Assembly (NCBI GenBank): GCA_903827955.1
Contig: CAIKKJ010000043.1
Location: 1-42,856 of the forward strand
Origin: an uncultured Verrucomicrobia subdivision 3 bacterium
GTDB taxonomy: Bacteria; Verrucomicrobiota; Verrucomicrobiia; Limisphaerales; UBA11358
DNA: 42,856 nucleotides
Direction: 5' to 3'
The notes below the pieces were generated by a model. The model was given only the letters and a program-made list of their open reading frames with translations, searched no databases and was not told where the DNA came from. Positions 10,901 through 19,900 of the stretch are shown here, one piece after another (position 1 is the first letter of the stretch; each line of letters starts with the position of its first letter). A program made the position numbers and the translations under genes.

Positions 10901-13900
10901 GCCGGCAAAGAATTGCGGGTCGGTAAAGCCGTTGGCCGTGATACGGGCGATGTTGTTCGCCGCCGCGCCGTTGAATTGCGAGAACTGGCCGCCAATCAAA
11001 ACCTTGCCATCGGGTTGGACGCCGATTGTGAATACCGACGCGTTGGCACCGGACCCCGGATCAAAGCTCGGGTCAAACGAGCCATCCGGATTCAGCCGGG
11101 CGAGGTGGTCCTGGCCACTGATGCCGCCGACAGCCACGAAGTCACCACCAATGACAACCTGACCGCTCGACTGAACGCCAATGGCATAGACCGCCGCGTT
11201 CAAGTTCGTGCCGGGGTCAAAGGAAGTGTCAAGCGAACCATCCGCTTTGAGCAAAGCGAGGTAACGACGCGCGGTTCCGTTGTAGGAAGTGAAATCACCG
11301 CCGACGAGCAACTCACCATTAGTTTGGAACGCGAGCGAATAAACCGTGCCGTTGAAACCAAGTCCGGGGTTGAAGGCGTTATCCAACGTGCCGTTAGTGG
11401 TGACCAGTGCGATGCCGTTGCGCAGGACGCCGTTGTAGGATGAGAACGCGCCGCCGATGAACGATTCATAGTTCGCGTTCAGCGCGATGCAATTGATGAA
11501 GTTGTTCGGGCCGGAGCCGGGGTTGAATGAACCGTCGAGCGAACCATCCGGATTGGCGCGGGCGATATAGTTGCGCCCCGCCTGATCGTAGGTGAAAAAG
11601 TCGCCGACGAGAATCGTTTTGTCATCTGGTTGGATGGCGAGGCCGAGAACTTCGCCGTCCGTGCCCGGGTGGCTCATCTGCGGCGGTGAGGTCGGAACCG
11701 GTCCGGCCATGTTGTAGCTGAAATCGGCGTTGTGATATTCGTCCACGGAACCCGCTGGCGGATGATTGTCGTCGGACAAAATTGTCACCGTGGTCTGGTC
11801 AATCATGCCCACGGGATGCGTTCCACCGTTGGAATCTTCTTCGTAAAGACTGATGGTGAAGTCTTCGTTGAACTGCTGCAGGCCGTTGTTATTGACGGAG
11901 AACGTAATCGCCTGCGGGTCAAAAGCCCCGTTGCCAGCTGGGAAGCTGATGGTGCCGCTGTAATTGCCATTGAAGTCAAAGTCCGGCACGAGGCCATTGA
12001 TATTTCCTGCGACCACCGGCGTGGGCGTGGCGTAATCAGAACCGGGTTGCAGCGGGAAGTAACCATTTCGCTCATCGGCACCGTTGCGTTGCAGGTAGTA
12101 ATTGTTCACGCGCCAATGAATTGTCGGCGAAGCGGCGTTGTTGGTGCCGGTGCGGACTACGTAAAGTGTAATCGGCGTCGAGCCCCAGAAATCCGAGATG
12201 TCGCGGGTGACGCGGTAATGCGCCTTCTGGAAGTTATAAACGCCATTGGTCGGCAAGTTTGAAACAATGTTATTGGTAACAGCAACATTGGTCGGTTGCA
12301 GCGTAATCGGGTCAATAAAGTTTGTGAAGGACACTACTTGACGGTAGGTCGAACCTTGCGGGTTGACATCGGCGTCGAGAATCCGCACCAGCGCGGTGCT
12401 GAAAGTGTTGTCCAGACGCGGCGGCTGCACGAAGTTACCTTCACTCGCATCCAGCACGGCATTGGTCAACTGGATGAAGAAGCAACGGTTTGGCTGCGCC
12501 GCTATGCCATCGTCAATTACTGGAACGAAAATGGTCTTCGTCATTTCCGTATCATCAAAGGTCAGCACCCCGCTGACCGGCGTGTAATCGATGCTGGCTC
12601 TCGCCACCACATCCCCGTTGAAGAGATTTCCATCAGCTCCCAGCAAGGTTGAATTGGCCGGAACGTCTGCCGTGGTGTAGCCGACTTTCACACGGCCGGT
12701 GGAACCAGCGACGCGGGTGACTGAAACCAGCAGGCCCGGAACATCAAAGATGTATTGGAATTTATTATTTCCCAGGAACATCGTGCCGTTGTAGGTAGTG
12801 AGTTGCTGGTTGGCAGTGCCAGAGTAAGGTCCACGATGACGGCGACTGCCTTCGGTTTCGGCCACCTTGTAAAGCAACATGGGAATTCCGTTGGAGTAGT
12901 TCAACCCGCTCATGTCCACCTGCTCGGTGGCGAACCGGAACACGCCCGACGGGTGCAGCGCCCAACTCAATTTCACCTGCCCGCCATAAGGACTGTAGGT
13001 AGTGCTAAAAGAATTGATGCTAGAAGAATTGGCAAAATTACGAAAATCAAATGCAGTGACATAACTCAGGAGCGAAGAGGAAGTCTGAACTTTGATATAA
13101 TATGTCTTACCAGCCGTAGCATTGAAACGCACCTGACTCGGACCAGCAAACGGTTGAATATAGCTGCCCGAAAAGGAATAGGCATAGGGTATGCCGTTGG
13201 TGTTACCGCCGAAGCCACCGCCAAAACCGCCACCCAATCCGGAAATAATTGCATTCGTATTGTAGACGTTTTGGCCGTCGTAGTTCTGCTGATAGTTCGG
13301 ATAACTTTGCAGGAAGTTCGGATAGATGCCGGCATTCGCCGCCACTTGGTTGAGCGTGGAAAAGTTTGTGCCGGTATAAACGGTCATGATCGTGGACAAA
13401 TTGGTCACGCCGATCACGTCATCGACGCTGCCAATCGTATCCACCTCCACCACGCCGCTGTTCGTGGGCGTCCAAGCAAACCAAGCCGGGGTAGATCCAA
13501 AAACTCCGAGGTTGTTATCCACGGTGGAAGAACCCCAGTCGCCGTTCATCGTGATGGGGCTGAAATAATTCAGGCCGAGCGGTGTGTTGGTCTCGATGAT
13601 GGTGACGGTTTCAACATACGGCACGGAGAGCACGCCGGGCGCCGTCGGACTGGACAAGGTAACGTTGAACGTCTGGTTGCTCTGCACCAAGCTGTTCGGC
13701 AGGATGGGAATTTGGATGAAACTAAACGCCTGGCCGTTGGTGAAGACGAGCGTGCCGCTGGTCGGGGTGTAGTCCACACCGGCCGCCGCCGTGCCGCCGC
13801 CGGTGGCGTAGTTCACGGAGACCGGACCGAGCGAGGGATTGGAATTGAGCACCGGCAGAATGGCGTAAATACCCGTCTTCAACACACTGGTCGCCGGGCT

Positions 13901-16900
13901 GAAGAAACTCAAGCCGGCCTCGGCATCCAGCAACTGGATAACCGTCGTGCTGGGCGCGGTCAATTGCGCACCAGAACCGGGGTTGGAAAGATTCATGGTG
14001 AACGACAGCGTGCCGGTCACATTGGTGTTGTGCAGCAGCGGCACGGGAATGGTCTTGACCGACTCACCCGGATTAAACATCAACGTGCCAGCGGTCACGG
14101 TGTAGTTCAGATTGGAGGTCGCCGTGCCATCTGCCGTAGCGTAATCCACCGTGGAAGTGACGTTCGTGTTATTGAACCGGACCACGCTGATGAACACCGT
14201 GTCTTGCGTTCCGAAATAAACGATGCCGCCGGTCTCGGAGAACGTGTTCGTGGCCGAGGCAAAGGCCAGGCCGACGTTCGTGTTGATGATGGTCAAGGTG
14301 GCATTGGTCGGCGTCAGCAAGGTTGCCCCGCCGCCGACATTGGTCAGACCGAGGTTCAAATACTGCGGTCCTTCCGCCGTGGCCGTGTTGACGACTTTCA
14401 CCACAAACGACTTGGTCGTTTCACCATCGCCAAAGGACAACGTGCCGTTGGTGGCAACGTATTTGGTGCCGACGGTGGCCGTGCCGTCCGCGGTGAAATA
14501 TTTTACCGACACCACGCCAGCGGAACCGAACGAGCGCTGCACGGTGATGGTGGCGTTGGTGTAGCCCACGCCGCCGCCTTCGGTGATGTTGTAATTGGTG
14601 GCGGTGAAACTCAACTGGCCGGGGGCGTTGACGGTGTCAATGATGGTCAGCACGGCGTTGGACGGAGCGTAAAGCGCCGAACCAGACACGCTGGAAAGCT
14701 GCAGGTTTACCGTGCGGTTGCCTTGAGGAATGCCGTTGTTGTTGATGGGAATGGTGACCAGGGCGTTGGAAATCCCGGGCGCAAACGTCACGGTGGCGGG
14801 ACCGACCGGAGTATAATCCGTGCCGGGGGAGGCCGTGCCGCCGAGCGTGGTGGCAAAGGTCACCGTGGAAGTGCCGCTCGTGCTACCAAGACGCTTGACG
14901 TTGATGGACGCCACACCGTTGATGACGTTCTTCGGAACGGTGTAGGTTGCGGCGGAGAAATTGATGGCGCTGTCGTCATTGACAATGGTCAGCGTGGCGG
15001 TCGGCTGGTTGCCGATCTGCGAATTCACCAGCGGGTTCAAGGTCAGGTTGGCGACCAAGTTGGAAGTGATTACGTTATCATCCATCACCGGGATGAAAAC
15101 GGACTGAACCACTTCACCCACGGGGAAAACCAGGTTGGTGACCACACTGGCATAATTTACGCCCGCAAAGGCCGAACCGTCGCTGGTGGTGAAGGGAACC
15201 AGGACATCGCTCGTGCCGGCGGCATTGGTGCCGCTGGTGCCGCCGTTGCGGATGACGGTGATCACGGCATTGGTGCCGCGTTCATTCACCTGATAGTCGA
15301 CGGCGGAGAATTCAAATTCGCCGGAGCCGCTGGTGGAGCCGCCGTTAATGCGGGCGAGATACGGATGCGACTTGCCGTTATATTGCGTGAAGCCACCACC
15401 GATGATGATTTTTTCATCCGGCACATTCGTCGGATAGCCAAAGATGGTGTCCTGCTGGATAACCATGGCCGCCACGAAGCTGTTCGCGCCGGTGCCGAAG
15501 TTGATGGTGGGATCCACCGTGCCGTCGGGATTTAGGCGGGTGATGCGGCTGCGGGTGACGCCGCTGCAATGGGTGAACTCGCCACCGAGCATGATGCGCT
15601 GGTCGCTTTGCAAGGCGATGCTGAACACCGCGTCATTTGCGCCAACACCCGGCGTGAACGTGCCGTCCACGCTGCCGCTGGTGGTCAGACGGGCAATGTG
15701 ATTCAACGCCACACCGTTCACGTTGGTGAACAGACCGCCGATCAAAATGTTGCCGTCCGGCTGGATGGCCAGGGCGCGCACCGAGGCGCTGGCACCAGTG
15801 CCCGGATTGAACGTGGTATCCACCGAGCCGTCCGTGTTCAGACGCGCGATGTGATTGCAATTCGTGTTGCCGTTGACGGTGGTAAAATCACCACCGATGA
15901 CCACCTTGCCATCCGTCGGCTGCACGGCGAGCGCATAGACCGTGGCGTTCGCGCCGACACCAGGATTGAAAGTGCTGTCCAGCGTGCCGTCGTTGTTCAA
16001 ACGGGCGATGCAATTGATGGTGCCGCCGGCGAGGGTCGCAAAACTGCCGCCGACCATCAGCTTGCTCAAGCTGCCGACAAATGTTTCCTGCAAGGCATAG
16101 ACCGGGTTATCCGCGCCGGAACCGGGGTTGAACAGGCTGTCAATCGTGCCGTCGTAATTGATACGGGTGATGCGGCGGGCGGCGATGCTGTTGAAGTTGG
16201 TAAAGAAGCCGCCGAGCACGATGCGGCCGTCCGATTGGATGGTAATCGCCCGCACAGAACCGTTGGCGCCGTAGACCGACGAAGGCAGCGAGAACTTGGT
16301 GTCCAGCGAGCCGTCCGCATTCAAGCGCGCGATGCGCTGGCGCGGCACGCCGTTGGCCTGCGTGAAATCACCACCGACCAGCAGCTTGTTGTTGGACTGC
16401 AAGGCCAGGGCATAAACCGAATTGTTGAAACCAGTGCTGTTGTAAGTGACATCTTCGGAACCGGGCGGTTCGTTCACCGCCGCGCTGTCAATGATGTTCA
16501 ACGTGGCCGTGCTGGGGCTGCCGAGGATGCCAGGAATCGGCGTCGGTGTGTCCAACACCACGGTCAAGGATAGCAATCCATCCACGGTGCCATCATCAAT
16601 GATCGGCACGGTGATAAACTTGCTAACTTCACCCACATTGAAGGTAAGCGTATTATTGGTGGCGACAAAGTTCAAGTTACCCGCGCTGGAAGCGGATCCA
16701 TCCACGGTATGATAATTGACGGTCACGGACTGCGAGCTGCCGCCGACCCGCAAGACGGGGATCAACGCAAAGCCGCCGTATTTTTTCACGGAATAAACGG
16801 GCGAGCTGAACTGCACTTGACCATAGGAATCTGTGTTCAGAATATTCAGCACAGCATTGGTTCCGCCAAAGGACAGAGGCGTGGCGTTGACAAGATTCTT

Positions 16901-19900
16901 GACCAGAGAATTGGTCAGGCGCAGGTTGACTGTCCAATCGCTGGTGACCAAGCCATCAGCAATCACGGGCACCACGATGTTCCGCGCCGTGGCGTCGCCG
17001 CTGTTCCAACTCAACACATTCGTGGAGCCGGTATAATTCACGCCGTTGACCGCCGTCCCGCCGGCGATGATAACGGTGACACCCATCGTCTGGCTGCTGC
17101 CGCCGACGCGGTTGACCGTGATGATGGCCGAGCCGGCATTTTCATTGGCGCTGTAAGTAGCCGATGAGAAGCGCAAATGACCGGAAGCGTAATTGTCGTT
17201 GATGATGGTCAGCGTGGCGTTCGTCTGACCGAGCGTGGCACCGCCGGTGACATTGAACAAGGTCAGCTTGACCGTGCGATCCGGCTGAACCGTCACCCCG
17301 TTGATAAGCGGAATCGTGAAGCTCTGGGTGGTGACGCCGCCGGCGAAGCTGAGCGTGTTGGTCACGCCGCGATAATCAATCTGGTTTGTGGCCGTGCCGT
17401 TGGCGGTCTTGTATTTCACGGTCACGATGCCGTCGCTGCCATTGGTGCGGACAACCGTGATGACGGCGTTCGTCTGGTTTTCCACGACGGTGTAAGCGAT
17501 GGAACTGAAACCCAGCACGCCAGAGCGGACATTGTCATCAATGATGGTCAGCGGGGCGCTGGACTGCGAACCGAGCGCGGCACCAAGCGGAATATTTTCA
17601 CCACCGAGGAAGAAGACGTCCGTGCCATTGGGCTTGGTCACAACCACATTGGCGGTCAGGTTGCCAGTGATGTTAGTGTTGTTGATGATGTTTACTTTGA
17701 CATCAGCCGCTGTAGAAGTTAACGGCGTCGTTGCATAATTCGGACCATACAATCCAAAGTCATACATCCAAGCAGTATTCCAAGCCGTTCCCCAAGTCGG
17801 ATTACGGTAAGCTGCGGCCAGTGAGAAGCTTAATTCTGGAACGGCTACACCAGGCCCCGGGTCGGCCGTGTTGGTGGTAAACGTGGCGGATATTATCCCC
17901 AAATTTCCATTTGTGCGAACGAGTGAAATGTAAGTTGGCCCGGCATTTTCATCCGCCGAATAGCTGCTATAGGACAACTGGATGTTACCCGGTCCCGGTG
18001 TGCCGTTGCCGATCAAGCGGGCAACGTTACTCCGCGGCAGGATGTCGTCGCGGGTAGTTCCGCCGCCAATACGAAGAAAGCCACCGCCAACCAGAACATT
18101 TCCACCCGCCTCCAATGCAATGGCATAAACATAGTTCCGCTGGTTGCCCTGCGGATACAAGGCGGTATTCAATACGTTATTATCGAAGTAATGATTGACC
18201 AGGCCAGCGAACTGATTGTAGGCCGTGTCCATGAAGCTGGTGTCTACCGTGCCGTCGCTAAACAGCCGGGCCAGACCAATGCGGCGGGTCTGGTTAAACA
18301 TTTGAAAGTTACCACCAATAAGGATGGCACCATCCGGTTGTAGGGTGAGCGTGTAGATTGTATCGGCAAATTCGGAAACAGAGTTGTAAGTTCCCGTGCC
18401 GGAATTGAAGGTCGTATCCACCGTGCCGTCGGTATTCAAGCGCGCCAGACCATTGGCGGTGTTCAAATCAAGATAGGAGAATCCGCCGCCGATCAAAACC
18501 TGGCCGTTCGCTTGCAACGCAATGGAATAAATCGGGTCGGTGCTGCCCGTGGTCGGATTGTAAGTGCCGATGCCCGGGTTGAAGGTGCTGTCCAGGGAAC
18601 CATCCACGTTCAAGCGGGCAACGCCGCCGGCGTTAATGCCGGCCACGATATCAAAGTCGCCGCCGATGAGGACGCGGCCGCTGGAATCAACCGCCACGGT
18701 ATTGACCGTGCCGTTCGGGCCGGTGCCGGGATTGAAACTGGTATCCACCGAGCCATCGCTATTCAGACGCGCAACGCCCACCACGTTGTTCGTGTTAAAG
18801 GTGGAAAATTCCCCGCCGATGACCAGTTGACCGTTTGATTGCAAAGCGACCGACCAGATCATGCCATTGGCACCGAAGCCGGGGTTGAAGGTGGCATCCA
18901 AGGTTCCATCCGTGTTCAAGCGCGCGATGTGCGCGCGGCTGTTGCCGTTGAAGGAAGTGAAGTTACCCGCGATGATAATTTTGCCATCCGGCTGCAGGGC
19001 AAGTGACGCAATGAAGTCATTCGCACCAGTGTTAGGCGAGGCCAGGAAGGTGGTGTCTTGATAACCATTGGGCAACACGCGCACGATGCGATTGTAAGCA
19101 TGCGAGTCGAACGAGATGAAACTGCCGGCAAGAATGGCCTTGCCATCCGGCTGCTCGGCGATGGCGTAGACCGTGCCGCCGTTACCATTCGCGCCGTCGC
19201 TCGTGCCGCCGGACGTGCCAGGGTATTGCAGGAAGGGCGGATTTGAACCAGGGTTGTTATGCTGGTTCCACGTCCGATCTCCACTACCAGCCGACTCGTC
19301 ATTGAATAGAATCGTCAGTGTTGCGCTAGTAATCTCACCCAAAACCGCCCCTCTCCACGGAGGAGTTCCGCTGGCACTAAACGTAAGCGGGGCATTGGCG
19401 TTAGATAGTTGTAGGTTAATGTCCTCATTAAATTCTACTATCCCATCGTTATTTATCGGAATTATAATCGGCACAGCCGTCACCCCGGCACCAAATGTCA
19501 ACGTGCCGCTAATCTGTGTAAAATCGCTGTTGATAGTGGCGTAATCTGAACCGGGCTGCAAAGGGAATGTATTTACCGGATTATACTGACCAAACGGAGG
19601 AGGTAAATCCATGGAGTAATCCACCGTGACGCTCTGATCAAGCCCGCCACTTCGCGTGACATAGATGACCGCATTTCCTCCCGCTACATTTTCATTAACC
19701 CGGAAGCGTGCCCGCTCAAAATTAAATACCGAGGCTGAATTCAAAACCGGAAATCTACTGCTCAAAACGCTAATTATGGCATTTGTTCCCGCAGCCAAAG
19801 TTGGTGGCACCAAATCCGTGGTCTCCAATGTGTCCAGCCTTGGATTCAGCAAGGTTACTGTCAATGTCGTCGGCAGACCGGGCACAGCCACTGCATCCGG

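Larger units (their letters stand above)
5650..13560 (-). repeat. Second copy of the giant protein's super-repeat
   Basis: Approximate limits. It encodes a pre-peptidase-like domain (from LGLNYFSPITMNGDWG), two Calx-beta domains, seven delta-60 repeats, four Calx-beta, seven delta-60 repeats and six Calx-beta. The order matches the first copy except for one extra Calx-beta at the end. The copies are diverged at residue level, so the duplication is old. Confidence 0.75.

Noticed and set aside
5429-15535. Very long plus-strand open frames (for example 5429-8035 and 12755-15535)
   Set aside because: They lie antisense to the giant gene. Their products are Arg/Gly/His-rich without any domain, as expected from the mirrored codon pattern of a repetitive GC-rich gene. 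The minus-strand reading has clear Calx-beta and delta-60 domains.
8000-19200. CRISPR-like spaced repeats (recurring strings such as TTCAAGCGGGCGATGTG)
   Set aside because: They are the codons for IARLN in delta-60 units, spaced by about 150-170 bases, diverged and in frame.
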